DNA of 64,000 nt from Rhodohalobacter sp. 614A (GCF_021462415.1 NZ_JAKEDS010000001.1:716273-780272), one strand, 5' to 3'; positions 18,048 through 26,969 are shown, counted from the first letter of the stretch. Notes: a model not told the origin generated them from the letters alone. Translations and numbers: made by a program.

Positions 18048-18905
18048 ATGCCCACATTTTTCTTCCTGATCCTTTTACTTCTACCAAACCTTCCTCAACC
18101 AGAGCCGGATATCAACCAATCTCCTAAATTCAACGTCATCGCATTTTATACGGCGGAGAATGATCTGGCTCATATCAGCTTTGTGAATGAGGCCAATGAA
18201 TGGTTTCCAAAAATGGCTGAGAAGCACAATTTTTCCTACGAGTCAACGAACGATTGGAGCAACCTGAATGCTGATTTTCTTTCTCAATATGATGTAGTTC
18301 TTTTCCTGGATACTCGGCCGGAAGATTCTGCTCAACGGGAAGCCTTTCAAACATTTATGGAAAATGGCGGAAGCTGGATGGGATTTCACTTTTCGGCATT
18401 TGCTTTAACGCCATCGGCATATCCCCAGGATTGGGACTGGTATCACAATACTTTTTTGGGATCGGGTGAGTATAAAAGCAATACATGGAGACCAACGTCG
18501 GCTGTTTTGAAGATTGAAGACAACAATCATCCCGCTACAAAAGAATTGTCAGAGACGTTTGAATCAGCGCCAAATGAATGGTACCGTTGGGAAAATGATC
18601 TGAGAGAAAATCAGGACATCAACATTTTACTGTTTATTGACCCGTCCAGCTTTCCGCTCGGCACGGGACCCAAGCCATCCGAAATATGGCACAACGGTTA
18701 CTACCCTGTGGTTTGGACGAATGTGAATTATAACATGATCTACGTCAACATGGGCCACAACGATATGGATTATGAGCATAAATACGACAGCAACCAGACC
18801 AAAACGTTATCCTACACCTTTGATAACGAAACGCAGAATGAACTGATTTTGAATTCATTGTTATGGTTGGGGAGTGTTTCATCACAAGAGACTTCAGTTA
18901 AATGA
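18048..18905 (+). CDS. ThuA-domain protein, exported
   Basis: A 285-residue protein with a hydrophobic N-terminal segment (residues 2-14) that is probably a signal peptide or anchor. The rest is a ThuA-like domain (class I glutamine-amidotransferase-like fold). Supporting stretches are VIAFYTAENDLAHISFVNEA at the start of the fold, YDVVLFLDTRP, ENGGSWMGFHFSAF and YPVVWTNVNYNMIYVNMGH near the end, then LLWLGS. ThuA was named from trehalose utilisation; many Bacteroidota members are found in carbohydrate loci and their chemistry is not settled. Here no sugar genes are nearby, so I give no substrate. The stop codon overlaps the beginning of the argH-derived pseudogene fragment. Confidence 0.8.
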   Translation: MPTFFFLILLLLPNLPQPEPDINQSPKFNVIAFYTAENDLAHISFVNEANEWFPKMAEKHNFSYESTNDWSNLNADFLSQYDVVLFLDTRPEDSAQREAFQTFMENGGSWMGFHFSAFALTPSAYPQDWDWYHNTFLGSGEYKSNTWRPTSAVLKIEDNNHPATKELSETFESAPNEWYRWENDLRENQDINILLFIDPSSFPLGTGPKPSEIWHNGYYPVVWTNVNYNMIYVNMGHNDMDYEHKYDSNQTKTLSYTFDNETQNELILNSLLWLGSVSSQETSVK

Positions 18906-18906
18906 A

Positions 18907-19047
18907 CCAGAAACATCTTGTTCGGAAATTTTAGCCATTGAAGTGGAAAATATTTTTGCCGACGAGATTTTGAAGAAGTACACACATCTCGGCTCACCGA
19001 GAAATGCGGGGTTGGAGACGTTGAGGAAAAGGTTAGAAAGTCTTTAA
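18907..19047 (+). pseudogene. Decayed duplicate of the argH 3' end
   Basis: From 18937 the frame reads IEVENIFADE then ILKKYTHLGSPRNAGLETLR and KRLESL with a TAA stop. This parallels the ArgH C-terminus (EVEDISAEE, ILKKYTHLGSPGNAGLEKLR, KRLDLF). The upstream CSEILA segment resembles CSSEIFAAE of ArgH, but about 25 codons between the two segments are missing. No start codon or enzyme core is present. A half REP follows 9 bp after the stop, just as R4 follows argH. The simplest history is duplication of the argH end with its REP, then decay. Confidence 0.8.
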
Positions 19048-19056
19048 CACGAATCT

Positions 19057-19084
19057 GTCATTGCGAACGCAGTGAAGCAATCTC
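19057..19084 (+). repeat. Left half of a split REP palindrome (R5L)
   Basis: 28 bp, GTCATTGCGAACGCAG then TGAAGCAATCTC. Its reverse complement matches 21661-21688 at 27 of 28 positions. Intact REPs have these two arms close together; here they lie about 2.6 kb apart, on either side of the HerA-like gene. Confidence 0.88.
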
Positions 19085-19266
19085 TACATATGCTTTAAAA
19101 AAATTTTCTGAATTTAAGTTGGTTTTTCTATAATTCTACAAATATAGTGATGACTTTATTTTTGGTATAATATTTTTTGGGGAGTTAGGTATATGTATTC
19201 AATCAAGAATCTAAGTTAGTATTGGCTATTTCCCTTTCCTAAAAAAGTCATTCTTACTAAGATGAA

Positions 19267-21639
19267 TTGAGGAATTACTTGTCTGAAATTATAAAATTTC
19301 ATCAAAATCTTACCAGTATGAAATATGAACCAAGCCAGTTAACAAGGGGATTTGTAGTACTTTTTTATTTTATCCTAATACTTGTTGTTAATTATTTTTT
19401 GTTCGGAAATATTTTACCCCCAACTGGAGAAAAAGGTTTATGGTTCTATGCCGGGTTGGCAAGTTTAATTTTAAATAACCAATTAGTCACCCCTTTCTTT
19501 AATAAACCTGTCGATTCGATTTCTTACTCAGTTGCTGCTTTAATTGGGATCTTTCTTGTTAATGATTGGGCGAATTGGTCAAATGCACAAAAGACCATAT
19601 GCTTTCTTTTTTCAATCATACCTTTATTTGTTCTAACTGCATCAATTTTATCGCTTGTTCTTAAAGACAGTTCTTCAAAAAAAGGCGTTCAAATTGGGCG
19701 ATCGATGACACTCTTATCTCGCACTTTTGGAGATGCCAAAATTGTATTCAGCTGTGTTTTTTTATATGCAATTATTCTATTTCATAGAGATAGTCAAATT
19801 GAACTGCTTGTTCTTCTTTTGACGTGGTCTTTGATTGTTTTAATAAGACCAGAGATGTTTATTTACAAAATTCTTGGTGGGATAAGAGACATTTGGTCAA
19901 AAAATATTTCAGACCAAGTAATTGGGAGTATTTTAGCATACCAAACACCGAATGTAGTTTTAATTGAACAGTTTGGAGCGCATAGAAATGATTTTGGTAA
20001 TGGTCTATTCATAAATGATAAAAGGTCTCCATTTAAACTGGCTTTATCTGTTGGATATATTGGTTATCAAGATAGACTTCTACTGAGAGCTGTTTCCATT
20101 GATAAATACTGCGATAAATCTAAAATCAACAGGTTTAAACCAAAACTAACTCCAAACCAAACTGTACTGAAGTTGGGTAATGCAATTTTCAAATCTTTCT
20201 CTAATGAAGAACACATTGAGAAGATGAAGGATACATTTGTTGGACTAATTTCTGAAAATAGTTCAACCACATTGATTCACTTCCATGTGTTAGTGGAAAG
20301 AGATATTGAGGAAGGAAGATTAGTTGAGGCACGAATTAGAGATAAAAATGTACTCTTTCAAGTAATGGAAGGGCTTACTAAGGAAGATATCATAAGGGAT
20401 AAAAATAGATTTGGATATTGTGTCGCAAAAGCAAAAAAATTAGGTGCTTGGAATTCAGATAATAGAAAATTTGAAAAAATTTCCTGGATTCCTGAGATGA
20501 ACTCTCCTGTGTTTCTTACTGAAGAAAAAGAACCTCGAATAAATGCAGATACTATTGGTTATTTTCCTAAATCTGAATATACAGTTCAAATTAAGGATAT
20601 AGATACACTGATTACTCACAATACAGCCATTTTAGGAATTTTAGGTATTGGTAAGTCTATGCTTTCTATTGAACTAGTAGAAAGAATGATAGCTGCAAAT
20701 AAAAAAGTGATTTGTATTGATTTGACCGAACAGTATGCGAAAGAATTGGAAGATTTTTATATAAAGGACTATGAAGAGCAAAAAATCCAAGAACTTAGAA
20801 CGACAGTTAAAGGTGGAGGTAAAGATAATGTCAAAAGAAATGTTGAGGAAGGAGGAGGTGTAAATGATTTTACATCTAAATTGGAAGAACAAATAAGAGA
20901 ATTTCTTTCCCCTGAAAATCCTTATATGTTAAAAATTTTCAACCCATCAGATTTTGAAGTCTGGAAACAATCAGGTGGAATGTTTAATGATAAAGCTGCA
21001 ATGGCTTCCTTGACCCCTACTGAGGTAACAAAAATTATTACAGAATCAACATTAAAAGTTTGCCAAAAATTAGGAATGACAAAAAGTGCTCGAGCTTGTT
21101 TGGTTTATGAGGAAGCACACGCTTTAATTCCAGAGTGGAATTCAGTTGCTGTTGAAGGAGACAAAGAGGCTACTAATGCCACATCAAGAGCAATTCTGCA
21201 AGGAAGAAAATTTGGATTAGGTTGTTTATTAGTAACCCAAAGGACAGCTAATGTCACAAAAACTATTTTAAATCAATGTAATAGCATTTTTGCCATGAGA
21301 ACCTTTGATGATACTGGGAAAGGTTTTTTAGCAAATTACATCGGATCAGAATATTCAGACATGCTTTCAAATTTAAAAGAAAGACAAGCTATCTTCTATG
21401 GGCGATCTTCTTCATCTGAAGATCCAGTTTTGATCAGATTAAACGACAGAGAAAATTTTGTAGATGTCTTTCGAGCAAAATATCCCATCCCAGAGCTACC
21501 GAAAGATTCAAGTGAACTAATCATAGAAAATTTAGAGGAAGAATCTCCAAAGGATCAAGACTCAGCTGAAGATAAATATAATAACTCTCTAGATATTGAT
21601 GATAACTTTGATGACATGGACGACGACTTACCTTTTTAG
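19267..21639 (+). CDS. Membrane-anchored HerA-like ATPase
   Basis: A 790-residue P-loop ATPase of the HerA/FtsK type. The N-terminal part has about six hydrophobic segments (about residues 29-47, 57-74, 86-98, 110-132, 158-172, 178-193). A soluble region with a HAS-barrel-like stretch follows (EARIRDKNVLFQV, about 354-366), then the ATPase. Walker A is GILGIGKS (457-464), Walker B is LVYEEAH, and the sensor region is LLVTQRTANVTKTILNQCNS. The C-terminus is acidic. The frame opens with TTG at 19267; ATG at 19318 is an alternative that keeps all membrane segments. Base composition is clearly more AT-rich than in the neighbours, and split REP arms flank it, so it looks acquired. No nuclease or SIR2 partner is adjacent. 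DNA translocation or a defence role is possible but unproven. Confidence 0.8.
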   Translation: MRNYLSEIIKFHQNLTSMKYEPSQLTRGFVVLFYFILILVVNYFLFGNILPPTGEKGLWFYAGLASLILNNQLVTPFFNKPVDSISYSVAALIGIFLVNDWANWSNAQKTICFLFSIIPLFVLTASILSLVLKDSSSKKGVQIGRSMTLLSRTFGDAKIVFSCVFLYAIILFHRDSQIELLVLLLTWSLIVLIRPEMFIYKILGGIRDIWSKNISDQVIGSILAYQTPNVVLIEQFGAHRNDFGNGLFINDKRSPFKLALSVGYIGYQDRLLLRAVSIDKYCDKSKINRFKPKLTPNQTVLKLGNAIFKSFSNEEHIEKMKDTFVGLISENSSTTLIHFHVLVERDIEEGRLVEARIRDKNVLFQVMEGLTKEDIIRDKNRFGYCVAKAKKLGAWNSDNRKFEKISWIPEMNSPVFLTEEKEPRINADTIGYFPKSEYTVQIKDIDTLITHNTAILGILGIGKSMLSIELVERMIAANKKVICIDLTEQYAKELEDFYIKDYEEQKIQELRTTVKGGGKDNVKRNVEEGGGVNDFTSKLEEQIREFLSPENPYMLKIFNPSDFEVWKQSGGMFNDKAAMASLTPTEVTKIITESTLKVCQKLGMTKSARACLVYEEAHALIPEWNSVAVEGDKEATNATSRAILQGRKFGLGCLLVTQRTANVTKTILNQCNSIFAMRTFDDTGKGFLANYIGSEYSDMLSNLKERQAIFYGRSSSSEDPVLIRLNDRENFVDVFRAKYPIPELPKDSSELIIENLEEESPKDQDSAEDKYNNSLDIDDNFDDMDDDLPF

Positions 21640-21660
21640 CAAACAAGCCACAGCAACCAT

Positions 21661-21688
21661 GAGATTGCTTCACTCCGTTCGCAATGAC
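21661..21688 (-). repeat. Right half of a split REP palindrome (R5R)
   Basis: 28 bp, GAGATTGCTTCACTCC then GTTCGCAATGAC, inverted relative to 19057-19084 with a single mismatch. It lies 22 bp after the stop codon of the HerA-like gene. Confidence 0.88.
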
Positions 21689-21741
21689 AGTGGTTTCTGT
21701 TATCTTGCCATCAGAACAAACCACTGACAACGAACAACACA

Positions 21742-22629
21742 ATGCCGTCCTATTTACTCCTGATATTTCTATTGCTCAATAGTTTTCTTCAACAAGACCC
21801 AGACATCAGCGAATTAAAATCCAAAATCGAAGAATATCTATCTGAACAAGAAGGCATATTCGCCATTTGGTTCCAGGATTTGGAAGATGAGAATCAGCAT
21901 TTTGCCATCAACGAGGATACACTTTTTCATGCAGCCAGTACGATGAAAACCCCGGTAATGATTGAACTCTTCAGGCGGGTGGAAGCAGGTGAAATCAGCC
22001 TGGAGGATTCGATCTTGGTGGAAAACAAGTTCAATAGCATTGTGGACGGCTCGGAATTTCAAATGGAACTTTTACCGGAAAGCACCGATCCCATTGAAAA
22101 GAAAGTGGGAGAGATGGCAACCATTCGGCAACTGAATCATGCTATGATTACCTACAGCAGTAACCTGGCAACGAATATTTTAATCCAACAAGTCGGGGCT
22201 GAACAAACCACACAAACCATGAGAGAGCTTGGTGCGATGAACATCCAGGTGCTTCGCGGCGTGGAAGATCTGAAGGCTTTCGATCAGGGACTCAGCAACC
22301 GAACTACCGCTAAAGATCTTGCAATGATCTTTGAACACATCGCCAACGGAACGGCCGTAAATCCCGAAATGGATCACCTGATGATTGATATTCTGACCGA
22401 TCAGCATTACGGAGATATTATCCCTGCGAAATTACCGGACGATGTGACGGTTGCCCATAAAACAGGATCTATCACAGGAGTAGAACACGATTCAGGAATT
22501 GTGTACTTGCCGGACGGATCATCGTATGTTTTCATTTTTCTCTCCAAAAATCTGCCTGATAACATAAAAGGAAGAGAAATAGGGGCTGCGGTTTCGGAGA
22601 TGGTTTATGAGTTTGGGATCTCTCAGTGA
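21742..22629 (+). CDS. Class A beta-lactamase-like serine hydrolase
   Basis: Exported serine hydrolase with the penicillin-binding fold. It has an N-terminal hydrophobic signal (residues 3-16), the SxxK motif Ser66-Thr-Met-Lys69, an SDN-like Ser139-Ser-Asn141 and KTG at 240-242. A candidate omega-loop Glu is Glu175 (RGVEDLKAF), but the position corresponding to Asn170 of class A enzymes appears to be Ala. That is unusual for an efficient beta-lactamase. The length of 295 residues is normal for class A. It may hydrolyse beta-lactams, but a peptidase or esterase role is equally open. It is not linked to ampR-like or resistance genes. Confidence 0.82.
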   Translation: MPSYLLLIFLLLNSFLQQDPDISELKSKIEEYLSEQEGIFAIWFQDLEDENQHFAINEDTLFHAASTMKTPVMIELFRRVEAGEISLEDSILVENKFNSIVDGSEFQMELLPESTDPIEKKVGEMATIRQLNHAMITYSSNLATNILIQQVGAEQTTQTMRELGAMNIQVLRGVEDLKAFDQGLSNRTTAKDLAMIFEHIANGTAVNPEMDHLMIDILTDQHYGDIIPAKLPDDVTVAHKTGSITGVEHDSGIVYLPDGSSYVFIFLSKNLPDNIKGREIGAAVSEMVYEFGISQ

Positions 22630-22818
22630 TGGTTCTACTCTTACCTTAAATTGCTTGTCAAAAACATCGGGAAAGCCGAAATATATTTTCAAATCCGTTT
22701 CTATCATCAAGGCTATCAAAACTAACCTCAAACTGACGATAATTTTGATGATTTTTCGAAACGCCATTTTCCAAAAAATCATTGTAATAGAAGAATTTGA
22801 ATCAAGATTTTTGAAATT

Positions 22819-23214
22819 ATGGCTGACATCGAGAAAAAATCCCCGGCTGATAACACTCATTTGAATGAAGAAGAACTGGATCATTTTAAAGAGAAGCTTC
22901 TGAAGGAACAGGAAGAGACACAAAATCAGATCGAAGAGATCAAAGACAACCTGGATGATTTGAATGCAAACTTTGATGATACCAAATCCTCGCAGGATCA
23001 CCATCACGGAAACCTTGCCACTGAGGAAGACGCGAAGCTGACGTATATGTCTCAGCTGGAAAAAAACCAAGAGAAACTGGATCAGATTACAGTAGCCCTC
23101 GACAGAATTGGCACGGGTGATTACGGAATTTGTATTGAAACCGGCCAGCCCATCCAGAAAGAAAGACTGGAAACCATGCCTTATGCATTGAGAACAGTCG
23201 GGGCGAAAAGTTAA
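22819..23214 (+). CDS. TraR/DksA-family protein lacking zinc-finger cysteines
   Basis: A 131-residue cytosolic protein. The N-terminal two thirds form a charged coiled coil (about residues 15-97) with acidic residues near the hairpin tip. The C-terminal part matches the DksA/TraR finger (GDYGICIETGQPIQKERLET), but of the four zinc-binding cysteines only Cys105 remains. The others are Thr108 and residues in the RTVGAK end. Cysteine-poor versions are common in Bacteroidota and in DksA2-type proteins. The expected role is binding in the secondary channel of RNA polymerase to tune transcription with ppGpp. The ATG follows 190 bp of non-coding sequence. It converges on the sulfatase-modifying-like gene, with a hairpin in between. 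Confidence 0.88.
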   Translation: MADIEKKSPADNTHLNEEELDHFKEKLLKEQEETQNQIEEIKDNLDDLNANFDDTKSSQDHHHGNLATEEDAKLTYMSQLEKNQEKLDQITVALDRIGTGDYGICIETGQPIQKERLETMPYALRTVGAKS

Positions 23215-23307
23215 ATCTTCCATTCCATCTCGTTACGGTGCTTTGTTTCGGAATATCCAAGGTGAGCCCTGGTTCAACAAGTAATTAGAAGCAGAGCTTC
23301 AATGATG

Positions 23308-23332
23308 GATTCCAAAGGAGACCTTTGGAATC
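23308..23332. other. Perfect hairpin between convergent genes
   Basis: An 11-bp perfect stem, GATTCCAAAGG/CCTTTGGAATC, with a 3-nt loop (AGA). It lies in the 125-bp gap between the converging dksA-like gene and the gene at 23340. No U run follows on either strand, so a Rho-independent terminator cannot be claimed. It may block 3' exonucleases or read-through from both sides. Confidence 0.6.
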
Positions 23333-23339
23333 AGTAAAG

Positions 23340-24092
23340 TCATCCTCCTGAATCCACGCATCGGAAACCAATCGTGTGGTCTCTGTCTTCGGCTAAAACC
23401 CCCACACGCCAATAGTTTCGCAAGGTTGCATCTTCGCTGTTGAAACTTCCCCCGCGAATCACACGCATTCCGCGTTCATCCAGTGGATAATATTCAATCG
23501 AATCGGGATCGGTTTTGAAAAATGGATAGTACTCCCCGATATATTCTGCCACATTCCCGCTCATATCATAAAGCCCCAAATCATTCGGCCGTTTGGTACC
23601 GACATGATAAGAATAGGGTCCGCTGCTTTCTGAATACCGGGCATAATACTGAAGGCTGTCCAGCTCGGAGGTACCCGCATACAGTTGTTCCAGTCCACGG
23701 GATCTCGCCGCATATTCCCACTCCGGCTCTGTGGGCAAGCGATAGCCGTACGCATTACAGAAGGCAACCGCTTCATCCCAGTTTACATAAATAACCGCAC
23801 GCTTTCCCCGACCCCGGCCGTTGTCTTCCGGCAAAGGTCGTTTGATAGCTTTCGCGAATGCATCATACTGCTCGTAAGTTACTTCGTATGTGCCAATGTA
23901 GAAGTCGCTGAGAGCTACTTTATGCAGAGGAGTTGAATCATCATTCTTGTTATAAATCACATCTCCCATGATAAAAGTGCCGCCTTCCACTTTTGTCATC
24001 TCCATAGGGAGGAGTTGTTTTCTGAGTGACGGCCTGAAAAGAGCACAACCAGAAAAAGCTGCCAACAATAGAATCGCTATCCAATTCCTCAT
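23340..24092 (-). CDS. Formylglycine-generating-enzyme-like (SUMF1) lipoprotein
   Basis: A 250-residue lipoprotein (lipobox FSGC, Cys16) with an FGE-sulfatase fold: VEGGTFIMGD, FYIGTYEVTYEQYDAF, VNWDEAVAFCNAYGYRLPTE and PEWEYAARS, YDMSGNVAEYIGE, and VIRGGSFNSE ending in GFRCV. The fold is shared by sulfatase-activating enzymes, EgtB-like and PvdO-like proteins. The paired active-site cysteines of true FGE are not evident: the Cys in AVAFCNAYG and GFRCV are structural positions. A formylglycine-forming role is therefore unlikely. In Bacteroidota, GldK and GldJ are lipoproteins of this fold in the T9SS; this one is shorter and not with gld genes, so I do not assign it there. Aatacta/tagtatt inverted repeats lie at 24107-24126, just upstream of its start. 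Confidence 0.85.
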   Translation of the reverse strand: MRNWIAILLLAAFSGCALFRPSLRKQLLPMEMTKVEGGTFIMGDVIYNKNDDSTPLHKVALSDFYIGTYEVTYEQYDAFAKAIKRPLPEDNGRGRGKRAVIYVNWDEAVAFCNAYGYRLPTEPEWEYAARSRGLEQLYAGTSELDSLQYYARYSESSGPYSYHVGTKRPNDLGLYDMSGNVAEYIGEYYPFFKTDPDSIEYYPLDERGMRVIRGGSFNSEDATLRNYWRVGVLAEDRDHTIGFRCVDSGG

Positions 24093-24280
24093 AATACTAT
24101 AGTTTTAATACTAAATTAATAGTATTTATTATAAGACGCTTTCCAATCAGATCAAAAAAAAAGATTGCGGGGCGATATCCTTGTAAGACGGTGCAATAAA
24201 AGGCGATTAAATTTGTCCTATTTCGAATGAATTGGTTACTATAACCTGATCGAAAATAGGTTTAATGCAATTCTTTAATC

Positions 24281-26872
24281 ATGAAAAACACGTTTACTAT
24301 TCTGTTCCTACTTCTCATTTTACCAGTCTCCGCATTCTGCCAGGCAGAGTTGGATTATTATCTGCCGGACGATGTGGAATACAATTCCAATATTCCAACT
24401 CCTGCTGAAATCATCGGCCATGAAGTTGGTGAGTGGCATATTACGCACGACAAGCTTGTTCAGTATATGTATGCCGTAGCTGAAGCATCCGATCGGGTTA
24501 CAATTACTCAATTCGCTAAAACCTATGAAGGGCGTCCGTTGGTTTTGCTGACGATTACTTCTCCCGAAAATCATGCAAACATTGACCAGATCAAGCAGAA
24601 CCAGCTTGCCCTTATCGACACCGACCAATCTGGTGATATTGATATCCAAAACCAGCCGGTTGTAACGTATATCGGCCACAGTATCCACGGAAATGAACCA
24701 AGCGGAGCGAATGCGTCGATGTTATCGGCCTATTATTTTGCAGCTGCCGAAGGCGATAAGATCGATAACATACTGGACAACGCGGTAATCCTGCTGGATC
24801 CTTCATTCAATCCCGACGGTCTCACCCGTTTTTCTACCTGGGCTAATATGCACAAAAGTATAACCGCCGTTTCCGATCCCGCCGACCGTGAGTACAACGA
24901 AGGGTGGCCAAGCGGACGAACCAACCATTACTGGTTTGATTTGAATCGGGACTGGATGCCGGTTCAGCACCCCGAGAGCCGTGGACGAATTGCAAAATTT
25001 CACGAATGGCGTCCCAATATTCTCACAGACCATCACGAGATGGGAACCAACTCAACGTTCTTTTTTCAACCCGGAATTCCGGCGCGAACGCACCCGCTCA
25101 CGCCTCAAATTAACCAGGATCTGACCGCCGCAATTGCAGAATTCCACGCCGAAGCGCTCAACGAAATTCAAAGCCTCTATTACACCAAAGAATCATTTGA
25201 TGATTTCTATTACGGAAAAGGATCTACCTATCCCGATCTGTTTGGAACCATCGGGATTCTGTTTGAGCAGGCCAGTTCACGCGGACACATCCAGGAGAGT
25301 GATCACGGTTTGATAACATTCCCATTCACCATTCGAAATCAGTTTACAACGGCTCTTTCAACGGTGGATGCTGCCGTTTCTCTCCGTGAAGATCTGCACG
25401 AATATCGACGATCGTATTATGCAGGTGTTGAAGAAGAAGCATCCGATGCGGATACCAAGGCATTTATCATTGGCGATCAGTACGACCGGGGACGCAACTA
25501 CCATTTTGCCGACCTTTTTTCAAAACACAATATTGAAATGTATGAGCTTGCCTCCGACATTGAAGTGGATGACAAGGAGTTTAAGCAGGGCAAAGCGTGG
25601 GTCATTCCAACGGATCAAACCGAATATAAATTTATCGAAGCCATGTTTGAAACCCGTACGGAATTTAACGACAGCCTTTTTTACGATGTTTCTACCTGGA
25701 CACTTCCGTTTGCATTCAACCTGCCTTATGCGGAGTTAGGCTCGCGTCAGTTTGATGAGGATCTGCTGGGAAGCCGTGTGGAAAATCCGCAAATGCCTGC
25801 CGGAGAAATGATCGGGGGAGAAAGCGACTACGCCTACATTTTTGCCTGGGATGAATACTATGCACCACGAGCGCTGTACCGTCTGCAGGATAAAGGGATT
25901 CGCACAAAAGTTCTCACCACTCCATCTACGGTCGCAACTCCGGATGGCACCAAAGAATTTGGCTATGGATCCATTCTTGTAGCTCTTGGCCCGCAGGATG
26001 TGGGCGATGACGAAATTTATAGTGTCCTCCAAACCATTGCTGAAGAAGACGGAATTGATGTTTACAACGTAACAACCGGACTGGCGGTGAGTGGAGTAGA
26101 CATTGGAAGTCCCAGCAGTGAAGCACTGGAAAAGCCGAGTATTGCCATCCTTGGAGGAGAAGGAACCAGCAGTTACGAAGTGGGAGAAATCTGGCACTTG
26201 CTCGATCAGCGATATAAAATTCCGCTTACCATGATTGAGAAAGATGAACTGGGTTCAGCCGATCTTTCCAAATATAACAGGATTATCATGGTTGGTGGCG
26301 GTTATGGAGATCTTTCCGAAGGTACGGTTTCAGAGATTAAACGATGGGTACGAAATGGCGGAACACTTATTCTTCAGCGGAATGCTGTTGGGTGGGGTAT
26401 CAGTCAAAACCTTGTGAATCTCAGCCAAAAGGAAGCAGAAGAGGGCGAAGAGTTTGAATACAGCAAAGATCTGAAATATGCCGATATTCAAAATGCCCGT
26501 GGCGCACAATTTATTGGCGGAACCATCTTTAATGCCACGCTTGATACAACTCATCCGCTGGGTTATGGATATCACAATGAAGAGATGCACATCTTCCGAA
26601 GCAGCACTCAATTTTACGCACAGCCCGAGAACCATTTTGCCGTCCCGCTTTCATTAACCGACGATCCGTTAGCCAGTGGATATATTTCGGATTACAATCT
26701 CGAAATGGTTGAAAGTACGCCCTCGATTGTTGTGGATAGCAGCGGCGGCGGGAGAATCATCAGTTTTGTGGATAACCCGAACTTCCGGGCTTTTTGGTTT
26801 GGCACCAATAAACTGTTTGCAAATGCTCTCTTTTTCGGGAATACGATTTCCAGGGCAGCAACCAATGAGTAA
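24281..26872 (+). CDS. M14-family zinc carboxypeptidase, exported
   Basis: Secreted metallopeptidase of 863 residues with a signal peptide (about 1-21, ending FCQA). The M14 catalytic domain spans about residues 45-370. Zinc ligands are His136 and Glu139 (GHSIHGNEPSG) and a His in TDHHEMG (about 251-252). FDLNRDW at 219-225 holds the substrate-binding residues. The catalytic Glu is likely Glu329 in GILFEQASSRG. A long C-terminal part contains a glutamine-amidotransferase-like fold (about 625-745; IAILGGEG, NRIIMVGGGYGDLS, RNGGTLI), a combination seen in several Bacteroidota M14 proteins. It is predicted to cleave peptides in the periplasm or at the surface. It stands alone, divergent from the lipoprotein gene on its left. 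Confidence 0.9.
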   Translation: MKNTFTILFLLLILPVSAFCQAELDYYLPDDVEYNSNIPTPAEIIGHEVGEWHITHDKLVQYMYAVAEASDRVTITQFAKTYEGRPLVLLTITSPENHANIDQIKQNQLALIDTDQSGDIDIQNQPVVTYIGHSIHGNEPSGANASMLSAYYFAAAEGDKIDNILDNAVILLDPSFNPDGLTRFSTWANMHKSITAVSDPADREYNEGWPSGRTNHYWFDLNRDWMPVQHPESRGRIAKFHEWRPNILTDHHEMGTNSTFFFQPGIPARTHPLTPQINQDLTAAIAEFHAEALNEIQSLYYTKESFDDFYYGKGSTYPDLFGTIGILFEQASSRGHIQESDHGLITFPFTIRNQFTTALSTVDAAVSLREDLHEYRRSYYAGVEEEASDADTKAFIIGDQYDRGRNYHFADLFSKHNIEMYELASDIEVDDKEFKQGKAWVIPTDQTEYKFIEAMFETRTEFNDSLFYDVSTWTLPFAFNLPYAELGSRQFDEDLLGSRVENPQMPAGEMIGGESDYAYIFAWDEYYAPRALYRLQDKGIRTKVLTTPSTVATPDGTKEFGYGSILVALGPQDVGDDEIYSVLQTIAEEDGIDVYNVTTGLAVSGVDIGSPSSEALEKPSIAILGGEGTSSYEVGEIWHLLDQRYKIPLTMIEKDELGSADLSKYNRIIMVGGGYGDLSEGTVSEIKRWVRNGGTLILQRNAVGWGISQNLVNLSQKEAEEGEEFEYSKDLKYADIQNARGAQFIGGTIFNATLDTTHPLGYGYHNEEMHIFRSSTQFYAQPENHFAVPLSLTDDPLASGYISDYNLEMVESTPSIVVDSSGGGRIISFVDNPNFRAFWFGTNKLFANALFFGNTISRAATNE

Positions 26873-26895
26873 ATAATAACATCTTTGAGGTGAAA

Positions 26896-26915
26896 GTCCC
26901 CGGTTCTCCGGGGAC
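26896..26915. other. Strong GC hairpin between convergent genes
   Basis: GTCCCCGG/CCGGGGAC, an 8-bp perfect stem with a TTCT loop. TTTGAG and CTCAAA outside the stem can lengthen it. It lies 24 nt after the M14 gene stop and before the converging marR gene. On the plus strand an A run, not a T run, follows, so intrinsic termination is uncertain. Confidence 0.55.
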
Positions 26916-26969
26916 GATCTCTCAAAAAAATACCCCGGAAAAACATTTAATTAATTTTAAAAAGCGGAT

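Noticed and set aside
19267-21639. A conjugative or transposon ATPase (VirB4/TraC type)
   Set aside because: No other conjugation genes, relaxase or integrase lie nearby, and the QGRKFGLGCLLVTQR-type motifs fit HerA-like ATPases better.
13106-21688. A CRISPR array formed by the repeated GTCATTGCG elements
   Set aside because: Copies are far apart, inverted or variable, and separated by genes, with no regular spacers or cas genes.
23340-24092. A GldK/GldJ-like T9SS component
   Set aside because: It shares the FGE fold but is short, is not adjacent to other gld or por genes, and carries no sign of a T9SS role beyond the fold.
26896-26915. A Rho-independent terminator at the GC hairpin after the M14 gene
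   Set aside because: No T run follows on either strand, so it is reported only as a hairpin.
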